A DNA stretch of 7,353 nucleotides from assembly GCA_903835145.1 (NCBI GenBank), contig CAILMA010000223.1:1-7353 (forward strand). The letters run 5' to 3'. Positions 1 through 5,883 of this stretch are shown piece by piece; the stretch's first letter is position 1; each line of letters starts with the position of its first letter. The position numbers and the translations under genes were made by a program. The stretch is from an uncultured Bacteroidota bacterium (lineage in GTDB: Bacteria; Bacteroidota; Bacteroidia; Chitinophagales; Chitinophagaceae). The notes below the pieces were generated by a model. It was not told the origin of the DNA and ran no database searches. It was given only the letters and a program-made list of their open reading frames with translations.

Positions 1-121
1 AGCATCTATAAAAAGTAAAATCAGCAGCATACACTTTACGATTTAACTTCAATAAAAAATATGGGTCAGAAATTGCTGCTGCATATTATTCTCCTGTCCG
101 TTCGGGGAATTACCTCGGGCA

Positions 122-169
122 AAAATTAGGGTGGTTAGTGTGCTTTACATGCAACTATCTCCTAATTTT
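122..169. repeat. 9-bp inverted repeat overlapping the TauE/SafE gene promoter
   Basis: AAAATTAGG at 122-130 is the exact reverse complement of CCTAATTTT at 161-169, with 30 bases between. The right arm covers nearly all of the candidate -7 box at 163-170. It could be a protein-binding site or a weak RNA/DNA fold; which one cannot be decided from sequence. A 9-bp match in AT-rich DNA can arise by chance. The rest of 1-186 shows no convincing gene. Confidence 0.35.
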
Positions 170-170
170 G
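163..170 (+). promoter_or_regulatory. Candidate -7 box (TAATTTTG) for the TauE/SafE gene
   Basis: TAATTTTG matches the Bacteroidota housekeeping -7 consensus TAnnTTTG at every fixed position and lies 16 bases before the ATG at 187. No good TTTG -33 element stands at the usual distance: TTTA at 144-147 is only 15 bases away. The implied leader is about 10 bases, and no Shine-Dalgarno sequence is seen. Confidence 0.45.
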
Positions 171-186
171 TCGACGAACTTTTAGC

Positions 187-558
187 ATGACAGCATCAAC
201 TATATTAGGATTATTGCTCCTTGGCCTTGTAGCAGGTCTCATCAGCAGCATGGTGGGCATAGGGGGTGGGGTGGTTATAGTGCCCTCCCTTGTAATAATG
301 TTTGCCGTAAGCCAGAAAACGGCTCAGGGGACTTCCCTGGCCATGTTGCTGCCACCCATAGGCATACTGGGTGTAGTGCAGTACTATAAGCAGGGGTATG
401 TTGACTTTAAAATCGCTGCCATACTTTGTATTGCCTTTATTGCCGGCAGCTACTTCGGTAGCATATTTGCGGTGAAATTACAGGATAATATGCTGAGGAA
501 GATTTTCGGCGGCTTCCTGCTGCTGCTTGCGCTCAAGTATCTTTTTTATGACAAATAA
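187..558 (+). CDS. Half-size TauE/SafE (TSUP) family membrane permease
   Basis: Predicted integral membrane protein of 123 residues from the TauE/SafE (TSUP) superfamily, whose members export sulfite, sulfoacetate or other small anions across the inner membrane. The N-terminal hydrophobic stretch (about 5-38) is broken by the glycine-rich MVGIGGG segment at 22-28 typical of the family. Further hydrophobic segments lie near 48-65, 73-96 and 102-121. Usual members are about 240-270 residues and consist of two similar halves. This protein is one half and ends cleanly after the fourth membrane segment, so it probably works as a homodimer or with another half-size protein. The start at 187 sits just after a TAATTTTG box and gives a sensible N-terminus. 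It stands alone, with asnS 97 bases downstream. No substrate can be assigned. Confidence 0.85.
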   Translation: MTASTILGLLLLGLVAGLISSMVGIGGGVVIVPSLVIMFAVSQKTAQGTSLAMLLPPIGILGVVQYYKQGYVDFKIAAILCIAFIAGSYFGSIFAVKLQDNMLRKIFGGFLLLLALKYLFYDK

Positions 559-655
559 GGGCTCTTTGCCGTTATAACCGCGATATTAATCAGAAAATAA
601 GAATAAAAATTGCCAATTTTGCAACTTGTAAAATATTGGTATTAAATACTATAAA

Positions 656-2086
656 ATGCAGAGAACGAAGATTAAAGAAATTCTTACACAAGAGAAAACC
701 GATTATACAGTTAACGTAAAAGGATGGGTCCGTTCTTTTCGTAACAACCAGTTTATAGCCCTCAACGATGGTTCCTGCCTTGGTAATATACAAGTAGTAA
801 TAGGCCTCGATGCTGCTGAAGACGTAGTAAAATACATAACAAATGGTGCCTGCATAAGCGTAGATGGCACAGTAATAGCCTCGCTCGGTAAGGGACAGAA
901 AGTGGAGATAAAAGCCGACAACGTGGTGATACTGGGCGAATGTGACCCGGAAAAATTTCCGCTGCAGCTTAAAAATAAACCAAGTCTGGAGTACCTGCGC
1001 GAAATAGCTCACCTACGTTTTCGTACCAATACATTTGGTGCTATATTCAGGGTGCGGCATACATTGGCTTATGCCGTGCATAAGTTCTTTAACGACCGTG
1101 GCTTTGTGTACCTGCACACACCTATAGTTACGGCATCTGATGCCGAGGGGGCAGGAGAAATGTTCAGGGTCAGTACCCTGCCATTTGATAATCCGCCCCG
1201 CCTTGAAGATGGCAGCATAGACTATAAAGAAGATTTCTTTGGCCGCTGCACCAACCTTACCGTAAGCGGGCAGCTGGAAGCAGAACTTGGCGCCATGGCG
1301 CTGAGCGAGGTATATACCTTCGGGCCTACTTTCCGGGCTGAAAACTCTAATACAGCCCGCCACCTGGCTGAGTTCTGGATGATAGAACCGGAAGTTGCTT
1401 TCAATGACATTACCGACAATATGGACCTCGCAGAGGACTTTATCAGGTACATCATAGCCTATGCCATGGAGCACAACCGCGAGGACCTTGAGTTCCTGGC
1501 GCAGCGCCTTGTAGATGAGGAGAAACAAAAACCAATGAACGAGCGCAGTGAGCTTGGCCTGATAGAGAAACTGGAATTTGTACTCAACAATAAATTTGAG
1601 CGCATCACCTATACGCAGGCTATTGATATCCTCCTTGATTCACCGGCTTATAAGAAAAAGAAATTTCAATATGACGTGAAGTGGGGCATAGACCTGCAAA
1701 GCGAGCATGAGCGCTACCTGGTGGAAAAACATTTTAAGAAACCGGTAATTGTAACCGGCTACCCTAAAGACATTAAAGCCTTCTACATGCGCCAGAATGA
1801 CGATGGGAAAACGGTTGCGGCTATGGATATACTTGCACCCGGCATTGGTGAGATAGTAGGCGGATCGCAAAGGGAAGAAAGGCTGGATAAACTGATGACC
1901 CGCATGGAAGAGATGCACATACCTACCGAAGAAATGTACTGGTACCTCGATACCCGCCGCTTTGGCACCACGCCTCATGCAGGCTTTGGGCTGGGCTTTG
2001 AGCGCATGGTGCTCTTCGTTACCGGCATGAGCAATATAAGGGACGTAATACCCTTCCCACGCACACCAAAGAATGCTGAATTTTAA
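656..2086 (+). CDS. asnS: Asparagine--tRNA ligase (AsnRS)
   Basis: Cytoplasmic class IIb aminoacyl-tRNA synthetase that joins L-asparagine to tRNA-Asn using ATP. It is 476 residues, near the usual bacterial length (466 in E. coli). Residues about 18-110 form the N-terminal OB-fold anticodon-binding domain, beginning [11 protein letters not shown]. The catalytic domain follows: a motif 1 region near [18 protein letters not shown], the segment [12 protein letters not shown], motif 2 [17 protein letters not shown] starting at F226 with Arg227, and motif 3 [12 protein letters not shown] starting at G443 with Arg450. It ends in IRDVIPFPR (461-469), as expected for AsnRS. The ATG at 656 begins [10 protein letters not shown], a normal start. 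A terminator-like hairpin follows the stop. No convincing TAnnTTTG promoter was found in the 97-base gap upstream, so co-transcription with the preceding gene is possible. Confidence 0.98.
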   Translation: MQRTKIKEILTQEKTDYTVNVKGWVRSFRNNQFIALNDGSCLGNIQVVIGLDAAEDVVKYITNGACISVDGTVIASLGKGQKVEIKADNVVILGECDPEKFPLQLKNKPSLEYLREIAHLRFRTNTFGAIFRVRHTLAYAVHKFFNDRGFVYLHTPIVTASDAEGAGEMFRVSTLPFDNPPRLEDGSIDYKEDFFGRCTNLTVSGQLEAELGAMALSEVYTFGPTFRAENSNTARHLAEFWMIEPEVAFNDITDNMDLAEDFIRYIIAYAMEHNREDLEFLAQRLVDEEKQKPMNERSELGLIEKLEFVLNNKFERITYTQAIDILLDSPAYKKKKFQYDVKWGIDLQSEHERYLVEKHFKKPVIVTGYPKDIKAFYMRQNDDGKTVAAMDILAPGIGEIVGGSQREERLDKLMTRMEEMHIPTEEMYWYLDTRRFGTTPHAGFGLGFERMVLFVTGMSNIRDVIPFPRTPKNAEF

Positions 2087-2112
2087 TGACTGTAATAGAA
2101 ATACATTTTGCG

Positions 2113-2148
2113 CAGACCGCCTACTACAGGGCGGTCTGTTTGCGTTTT
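2113..2148 (+). terminator. Rho-independent-type terminator after asnS
   Basis: CAGACCGCC at 2113-2121 pairs perfectly with GGCGGTCTG at 2130-2138, giving a 9-bp GC-rich stem with an 8-base loop. The following sequence is TTTGCGTTTT, a T-rich but interrupted tail. It starts 27 bases after the asnS stop codon, a normal terminator position. Confidence 0.7.
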
Positions 2149-2153
2149 ATGAT

Positions 2154-2183
2154 TTTGGTATTTGCAAAATTTCTTTACTTTTA
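2154..2183 (+). promoter_or_regulatory. Candidate promoter for the helix-hairpin-helix gene
   Basis: TTTG at 2154-2157 is followed after 18 bases by TACTTTTA at 2176-2183, which matches the Bacteroidota pattern TTTG-N19-TAnnTTTG in 7 of 8 positions of the -7 box. The box ends only 8 bases before the ATG at 2192, so the transcript would be almost leaderless. AAGGA at 2187-2191 touches the start codon and is too close to act as a normal ribosome-binding site. Confidence 0.5.
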
Positions 2184-2191
2184 AAAAAGGA

Positions 2192-2674
2192 ATGAAGAAC
2201 CGCATCGCCGAAGCCTACACGTCGTTTACCCGTGCCGAACGCATGGGTATTGCTGCTCTCGGTGTGTTGGTACTTTTGCTGCTGGCTGTGCGGATAGCGC
2301 TGCCCTATTTTGCCGATAAGCCACCGGACACCGAAGAAAACGCACGCCTGGCGCGCGAATGGGACGCTTTTAAACGCCAGCAGGTGACACCCGAACAAGA
2401 TTCCGCTAAAGCCAGACTGGAGAAGAAAGACTATCAGGACGCTGGTGACAACAACCCCAGCCCTATGCCCGATATGATAAACATAAATACAGCCGACTCG
2501 GCCACGCTGGTGCGGCTGAAAGGCGTAGGACCTAAAAATGTTACGGCAATTTTTGCATGCAGGAAAAATATGCATGGGATAAAGGTGAAAAGTTTAATTC
2601 AGTCTCAATGCAATGTTTCCAAAGAAAATTACAAACTAATTGCTCCGCATATCAGTGTCGCCGACAAACAATAA
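2192..2674 (+). CDS. Membrane-anchored helix-hairpin-helix (ComEA-like) protein
   Basis: Protein of 160 residues with a short basic N-terminus, one membrane segment (about 18-37), a charged and probably extended linker (42-93), and a C-terminal helix-hairpin-helix region (95-157). The clear motif is ININTADSATLVRLKGVGP (96-114), in which LKGVGP is the DNA-backbone-contacting hairpin seen in ComEA-type proteins. Its role is likely binding of double-stranded DNA at the envelope, as in DNA uptake, but this is inference. The second half (121-155, including ACRKNMHGIKVK) keeps the register and the final IAPHI but lacks a second obvious GxG hairpin, and its bases become more AT-rich. The ATG at 2192 is preferred over an in-frame TTG at 2162, because the latter lies upstream of the candidate -7 box. 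It is a single gene between two unrelated genes. Confidence 0.82.
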   Translation: MKNRIAEAYTSFTRAERMGIAALGVLVLLLLAVRIALPYFADKPPDTEENARLAREWDAFKRQQVTPEQDSAKARLEKKDYQDAGDNNPSPMPDMININTADSATLVRLKGVGPKNVTAIFACRKNMHGIKVKSLIQSQCNVSKENYKLIAPHISVADKQ

Positions 2675-2774
2675 AAAGTAAGCTATGTCACAATCGCAGC
2701 TGCCGTATTGCCATAAATAGGTATAACTTTTTACAATAACCCTTTTTCGCGTAGTTAATCCCGAAAAAATGTTG

Positions 2775-2782
2775 TAAAATTG
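2775..2782 (+). promoter_or_regulatory. Possible -7 box (TAAAATTG) for the acyl-CoA dehydrogenase gene
   Basis: TAAAATTG matches TAnnTTTG in all but one fixed position and ends 20 bases before the ATG at 2803. No clear TTTG -33 element lies at the right distance; the closest is a T-run at 2743-2747. The 128-base gap before the gene otherwise shows nothing definite. Confidence 0.3.
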
Positions 2783-2802
2783 CCCTGCATTTATATATAA
2801 AT

Positions 2803-3942
2803 ATGGATTTTAACTATACAGATACACAGAACTCCATTGCTGAAATGGTGAGGGACTTTGCAAACAAACATATCAGGCCTGATATGATGGTATGGGATGA
2901 AACACAGAAATTCCCTGTTGAGCTTTTTCATAAACTTGGCGAGCTCGGCTTAATGGGTGTGCTGGTACCTACTGAATATGGTGGTTCGGGTCTTGGTTAC
3001 TTCGAATATGTAACTGTAGTGAGTGAAATTGCTAAGGTTTGTGGATCTATTGGTTTATCTGTAGCAGCGCATAACTCCCTGTGCACCGGCCATATCCTGT
3101 ACTTCGGTACCGAGGCACAGAAACAAAAATACTTGCCTAAACTGGCTTCGGGCGAATGGATAGGCGCATGGGGCTTAACTGAAGCCAACACCGGCAGCGA
3201 TGCCGGCAACATGCGTTGCACCGCAACCCGCGATGGCGATGGCTGGATACTCAATGGCACGAAGAACTGGATAACCCACGGTATCAGCGGCAATGTAGCG
3301 GTAGTACTTGCCCGCACTGGCGAGCCAAGGGCTAAAAATAATGTTACTGCATTTATTGTAGAGCGCGGCACTCCGGGCTTTGCAGCAGGCAAGAAAGAAA
3401 ATAAACTGGGCATGCGCGCCAGCGAAACTGCTGAGCTCGTGTTTGACAATTGCCGCATATCTGACGACCAGAGAATGGGCGAAGTAGGTTCTGGTTTCCA
3501 CCAGGCTATGAAAATACTTGATGGCGGTCGTATCTCTATCGCTGCGCTTTCGCTGGGCATAGCTAAGGGTGCCTACGAGGCATCGCTTAAATATTCTAAA
3601 GAGCGCCAGCAGTTCGATCAGCCCATATCTCATTTTCAGGCCATAGCTTTTAAACTGGCTGATATGGCTACACAGATTGAAGCATCTGAACTCCTCATTT
3701 ACCAGGCTGCAGACCTTAAAAACCGGGGCGAAAAAATGACCAAGGAGTCGGCTTTCGCAAAATATTATGCATCGGAAGTTGCTGTAAGGGTGTCAACCGA
3801 CGCTGTACAGATTTTCGGGGGTTATGGCTACACGAAAGACTTCCCTGTTGAAAAGTACTACCGCGACAGCAAGCTTTGCACCATAGGCGAAGGAACATCT
3901 GAAATTCAGAAACTGGTAATATCGAGAGATATCCTTAAATAA
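2803..3942 (+). CDS. Acyl-CoA dehydrogenase (short-chain/butyryl-CoA type)
   Basis: FAD-dependent flavoenzyme that oxidises an acyl-CoA to its trans-2-enoyl-CoA, passing electrons to electron-transfer flavoprotein; used in fatty-acid or branched amino-acid breakdown in the cytoplasm. It is 379 residues, the standard length. The N-terminal helical domain starts MDFNYTDTQ. The middle beta domain has the FAD/substrate signature WGLTEANTGSD (123-133) and WITHG (156-160). The C-terminal helical domain has QIFGGYGY (336-343), then YYRDSK and IGEGTSEIQ. Glu363 of GEGTSE aligns with the catalytic base of short- and medium-chain enzymes (known family fact); isovaleryl-CoA dehydrogenase keeps its base elsewhere. 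Substrate chain length cannot be read reliably. It has no ETF or beta-oxidation neighbours here and is followed by a strong terminator, so it is probably transcribed alone. Confidence 0.96.
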   Translation: MDFNYTDTQNSIAEMVRDFANKHIRPDMMVWDETQKFPVELFHKLGELGLMGVLVPTEYGGSGLGYFEYVTVVSEIAKVCGSIGLSVAAHNSLCTGHILYFGTEAQKQKYLPKLASGEWIGAWGLTEANTGSDAGNMRCTATRDGDGWILNGTKNWITHGISGNVAVVLARTGEPRAKNNVTAFIVERGTPGFAAGKKENKLGMRASETAELVFDNCRISDDQRMGEVGSGFHQAMKILDGGRISIAALSLGIAKGAYEASLKYSKERQQFDQPISHFQAIAFKLADMATQIEASELLIYQAADLKNRGEKMTKESAFAKYYASEVAVRVSTDAVQIFGGYGYTKDFPVEKYYRDSKLCTIGEGTSEIQKLVISRDILK

Positions 3943-3976
3943 TAGTTTGAGCTGTGGCTCCGCCACCTCACAAAGC

Positions 3977-4027
3977 ACTGCAAATGAAACGATTGAACCC
4001 TTCAATTAGCTCATTTGCAGTTTTTTT
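3977..4027 (+). terminator. Strong terminator after the acyl-CoA dehydrogenase gene
   Basis: ACTGCAAATGA at 3977-3987 pairs perfectly with TCATTTGCAGT at 4011-4021. An inner stem, ATTGAA (3992-3997) with TTCAAT (4001-4006), closes a CCC loop, and a run of seven T ends the element at 4021-4027. Just upstream, GTGGC (3954-3958) and GCCAC (3962-3966) form a smaller hairpin that can be lengthened by TGAG/CTCA (3948-3951, 3967-3970) with a two-base bulge. Confidence 0.88.
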
Positions 4028-4079
4028 ATGCCCAAATCTTTTGTGCTTGCATCACCGGTAATTTATTGCGGAACTTGCT

Positions 4080-4271
4080 ATGGTCAAGCTGAAAGCGATT
4101 ATCAAATTAGAGGATGTGCATCTGGCACAGGCTAAAAATTACCTCGAAACTTATCACATGAGCGTGGGGTTATTAATCAATTTCGGGGCTGAGCGGCTTG
4201 ATTTCAAAAGAGTAATCAACAAAGAGCTATACTCACAACTAAAAATATCCGAAAAATCCCCCAATCCGTAA
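4080..4271 (+). pseudogene. C-terminal remnant of a GxxExxY-family protein
   Basis: A 63-codon reading frame that resembles only the last half of GxxExxY-family proteins, which are about 120-130 residues and have been linked to the PD-(D/E)XK nuclease fold (from memory). Visible family features are the DVHLAQAKNYLE segment (12-23), VGLLINFGAERL (29-40) and FKRVIN (42-47). The N-terminal half with the GxxExxY motif is absent: upstream in this frame there is a stop at 4059-4061, and the DNA before it is the acyl-CoA dehydrogenase terminator. Where the family usually has an acidic residue in an E-[IL]-K motif, this copy reads KLK (Lys3-Leu4-Lys5). With half the protein and the likely catalytic Glu gone, nuclease activity is not expected. 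The last codons overlap short repeats. It could still be translated as a small protein, but no promoter or ribosome-binding site supports that. Confidence 0.72.
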
Positions 4272-4275
4272 CATC
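4247..4275 (+). repeat. Degenerate 12-base direct repeat at the remnant's 3' end
   Basis: ATCCGAAAAATC at 4247-4258 and ATCCGTAACATC at 4264-4275 match at 10 of 12 positions with a period of 17 bases. They overlap the last codons and stop of the GxxExxY remnant and lead directly into the second, cleaner repeat pair. Confidence 0.45.
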
Positions 4276-4308
4276 ATGGTTCAGACAATAAAATCATGGT
4301 TCAGACAA
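4273..4308 (+). repeat. Two direct copies of ATCATGGTTCAGACAA, 20-base period
   Basis: The 16-base unit occurs at 4273-4288 and again, identically, at 4293-4308. It lies between the GxxExxY remnant stop and the 3' end of the convergent lipoprotein gene. From memory, the reverse complement (TTGTCTGAACCATGAT) resembles a dispersed intergenic repeat seen near GxxExxY genes in Bacteroidota genomes; that link was not tested here. With only two copies and a 4-base spacer it is not a CRISPR. Confidence 0.85.
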
Positions 4309-4312
4309 AAAA

Positions 4313-4744
4313 CTATTTCTTATTGTAAAAGTAGGCCACCAGCTTGTTGGTGTCTACAACGGCGGTAAGTTCAAGGCTCACGCTGGAGATATTGGCGAGG
4401 TAGTAAACAATGGTGTCGCGGCCCTGGCCATAGCGGGTGAGCGTATCGTTACTCAGTACCCACATAAAAGGATAGGAAACATTGGTGCCCGACTCATTTA
4501 CGGTTTGGCTGCCAGTGCCATCGCTGTTAAACGTTATTTCATCGTCAGTGCCTGTGGCTACGGGGTGTATTTCCAGGTTGTCTATTGCACCATTACCATT
4601 GTCGTCGGTAGCAAAGGAAGCCAGTTTCCATTTTGTCTCCAGCCGGGTAAGTTGCGTCTGTAATTTGTCTTTCTTGGTACAGGAATACAAAAAGCCAGCT
4701 GCCGCAGCCGTTAACAGAAACAATATGGCTTTCGTAAAACGCAT
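4313..4744 (-). CDS. Lipocalin-like lipoprotein with an EF-hand-like loop
   Basis: Predicted lipoprotein of 143 residues, exported by Sec and lipid-anchored at Cys22. The signal peptide has basic Arg2/Lys5, a hydrophobic core (6-19) and the lipobox LYSC (19-22). The mature part resembles the small lipocalin-like domains common in Bacteroidota lipoproteins: KWKLAS near the start, EITFNSDGTGS (69-79), a central Trp95, and a final beta-rich stretch ending LVAYFYNKK. Inserted after the first strand is DDNGNGAIDNLE (47-58), which fits the 12-residue EF-hand calcium loop (Asp47, Asn49, Asn51, Gly52, Ile54, Asp55, Glu58). No helix pair of a true EF-hand is obvious, so it is a single calcium-loop-like insert. 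The residues after Cys (TKKDK) are not the acidic-rich pattern of a clear surface-export signal. Ligand and role are unknown. No terminator was recognised at its 3' end. Confidence 0.85.
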   Translation of the reverse strand: MRFTKAILFLLTAAAAGFLYSCTKKDKLQTQLTRLETKWKLASFATDDNGNGAIDNLEIHPVATGTDDEITFNSDGTGSQTVNESGTNVSYPFMWVLSNDTLTRYGQGRDTIVYYLANISSVSLELTAVVDTNKLVAYFYNKK

Positions 4745-4753
4745 AAACTAAAG

Positions 4754-4785
4754 CAATGGTAACGGATTGTGGGAAATCAACTCAA
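4754..4785 (-). promoter_or_regulatory. Possible promoter of the lipoprotein gene
   Basis: On the - strand TACCATTG (4761-4754) matches TAnnTTTG except at one position and ends 9 bases before the start codon. TTG triplets lie upstream at 4785-4783 (21-base gap) and 4780-4778 (16-base gap) as possible -33 elements. No Shine-Dalgarno sequence is visible. Confidence 0.35.
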
Positions 4786-4826
4786 TTACATAACGGAAAT
4801 AGAGATAGTATATTGCTTGTAGCAGT

Positions 4827-4871
4827 AAAAAACGGTGGTTTTCAATAATAGAATTATTCAAAACCACCGTT
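4827..4871 (-). terminator. Terminator after the transketolase subunit gene
   Basis: AACGGTGGTTTT at 4831-4842 is the exact complement of AAAACCACCGTT at 4860-4871, a 12-bp stem. After a C/C mismatch, a 6-bp inner stem follows (AATAAT 4844-4849 with ATTATT 4853-4858) with a three-base loop. Read on the - strand the stem runs into six T (4832-4827), while no T-run follows on the + strand. It therefore serves the transketolase gene, starting 25 bases past its stop, and separates it from the lipoprotein gene. Confidence 0.88.
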
Positions 4872-4896
4872 CCCCTCTATCTTATGTATTTTCTTA

Positions 4897-5739
4897 TTAG
4901 TAGTCGCCATAAACAGTAGGCGGGATCTCAGTAAGCGCCTGCTCCAGTTGTTTGTCGCTTGGTGCTATTCCGTGCCATTCGTGGGTACCTTCCATAAAAC
5001 TGACGCCCTTGCCCATTACTGTGTGCATGAGTATACATATTGGCTTGCCGTTGCCGGTTGCAGCTTTTGCTTCAGCCATTATTTTAAGCACGTCGTCCAT
5101 GTCATTGCCCTGCATTTCCATCACCACCCATCCGAAGGCTTCAAACTTGGCACGCAGAGAGCCGAGGCTCATCACCGTATTGGTAGGTCCGTCTATCTGC
5201 TGGCCATTTACATCCACCGTTGCTATCAGGTTATCAATTTTGTGGTGGGCTGCAAACATGATTGCTTCCCAGTTCTGGCCTTCCTGCAGCTCACCATCGC
5301 CATGAAGGGAGTACACAATGCAGCTGTCGTTGTTCATTTTCTTGCTGAGCGCCGCACCCGAAGCTACGCTTAGGCCCTGACCAAGTGAGCCGCTTGCTAT
5401 CCGCACACCCGGCAGGTGCTCGTGGGTGGCGGGGTGGCCCTGTAACCTCGAATTGATAAAACGGAACGTAGCAAGCTCACTTACCGGGAAGTAACCGCTG
5501 CGGGCAAGCACACTATAAAACACCGGTGATATGTGTCCGTTGGAAAGGAAGAACAAATCTTCGCCAATACCATCCATATCAAAACCCGGTTTGCGGGTCA
5601 TGATATCAAAATACAAGGCAGTAAGAAAATCAGTACACCCCAGTGACCCACCCGGATGGCCGCTTTGTACTTTATGCACCATTCGCAATATATCGCGGCG
5701 CACCTGCGCTGCCATCTCTTTGAGGTTAATGTCGTTCAT
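4897..5739 (-). CDS. Transketolase N-terminal (TPP-binding) subunit
   Basis: 280-residue N-terminal half of a split transketolase, the enzyme that moves two-carbon ketol units between sugar phosphates in the non-oxidative pentose phosphate pathway. It holds the thiamine-diphosphate pyrophosphate-binding domain. Landmarks are SGHPGGSLG (26-34), SNGH with His69 (the common Lys before GH is Asn here), GHP (101-103), SGSLGQGLSVA (116-126), and the Mg/TPP motif GDGELQEG (147-154) ending at Asn178 of DVNG. The segment GKGVSFMEG with EWHG (254-257) is also typical. The pyrimidine-binding and C-terminal domains found in whole enzymes (about 650 residues) are missing, so it needs a separate C-terminal subunit (about 310 residues). 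That partner usually lies next door but is not in this window. An alternative is a split apulose-phosphate-type transketolase, not distinguishable here. The ATG start gives MNDINLKEMA, a normal N-terminus. Confidence 0.95.
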   Translation of the reverse strand: MNDINLKEMAAQVRRDILRMVHKVQSGHPGGSLGCTDFLTALYFDIMTRKPGFDMDGIGEDLFFLSNGHISPVFYSVLARSGYFPVSELATFRFINSRLQGHPATHEHLPGVRIASGSLGQGLSVASGAALSKKMNNDSCIVYSLHGDGELQEGQNWEAIMFAAHHKIDNLIATVDVNGQQIDGPTNTVMSLGSLRAKFEAFGWVVMEMQGNDMDDVLKIMAEAKAATGNGKPICILMHTVMGKGVSFMEGTHEWHGIAPSDKQLEQALTEIPPTVYGDY

Positions 5740-5762
5740 GTTGTATGTAAAGAAATTGGCTG

Positions 5763-5770
5763 CAAAAATA
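5763..5770 (-). promoter_or_regulatory. Possible -7 box (TATTTTTG) for the transketolase subunit
   Basis: On the - strand TATTTTTG matches TAnnTTTG at every fixed position, and 23 bases separate it from the start codon at 5739. No TTTG stands about 19 bases further upstream; the nearest TTTG (5781-5778) is only 7 bases away. The 144-base divergent gap with pdxJ leaves room for both promoters without overlap. Confidence 0.35.
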
Positions 5771-5863
5771 AGGGATACAAAGCGATTTTTATTACGGTTG
5801 GCTATTTAGTTGTGATTTTGGTAGAGCAGTGTATTTTTGGCTGTAGTATATATAGGTATCGCT

Positions 5864-5871
5864 TACCTTTG
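5864..5871 (+). promoter_or_regulatory. -7 box (TACCTTTG) for pdxJ
   Basis: TACCTTTG matches TAnnTTTG at all fixed positions and ends 12 bases before the pdxJ ATG at 5884. A TTTG at 5836-5839 is a possible -33 element, but its 24-base gap is longer than usual. The expected leader is very short, and no Shine-Dalgarno sequence is present. Confidence 0.55.
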
Positions 5872-5883
5872 CCCAATCCAGTT

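Noticed and set aside
1..30. Start of a - strand gene running off the left edge (hydrophobic MLLILLFID from base 30)
   Set aside because: Only ten codons are visible, with no good promoter or recognisable motif; too little to support a gene.
590..1528. Long open frames on the - strand within asnS
   Set aside because: They are antisense shadows of a clear essential gene, with no recognisable domain or start signals.
2162..2191. TTG start for the helix-hairpin-helix protein
   Set aside because: It adds ten residues that overlap the candidate promoter; the ATG at 2192 gives a normal basic N-terminus before the membrane segment.
2557..2739. 60-codon + frame overlapping the end of the helix-hairpin-helix gene, considered as a frameshifted continuation
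   Set aside because: Its translation has no helix-hairpin-helix features, while the main frame keeps register to IAPHI and a normal stop.
2997..3633. Antisense frames of 150-187 codons inside the acyl-CoA dehydrogenase gene
   Set aside because: Shadows of a strongly conserved gene, with low-complexity unfamily-like translations.
4273..4308. CRISPR array
   Set aside because: Only two copies with a 4-base gap, no spacers and no cas genes.
5656..5883. Extension of pdxJ to an upstream in-frame ATG at 5656
   Set aside because: The extra residues overlap the transketolase gene on the other strand, do not resemble PdxJ, and lie upstream of the TACCTTTG box; the family N-terminus begins at 5884.
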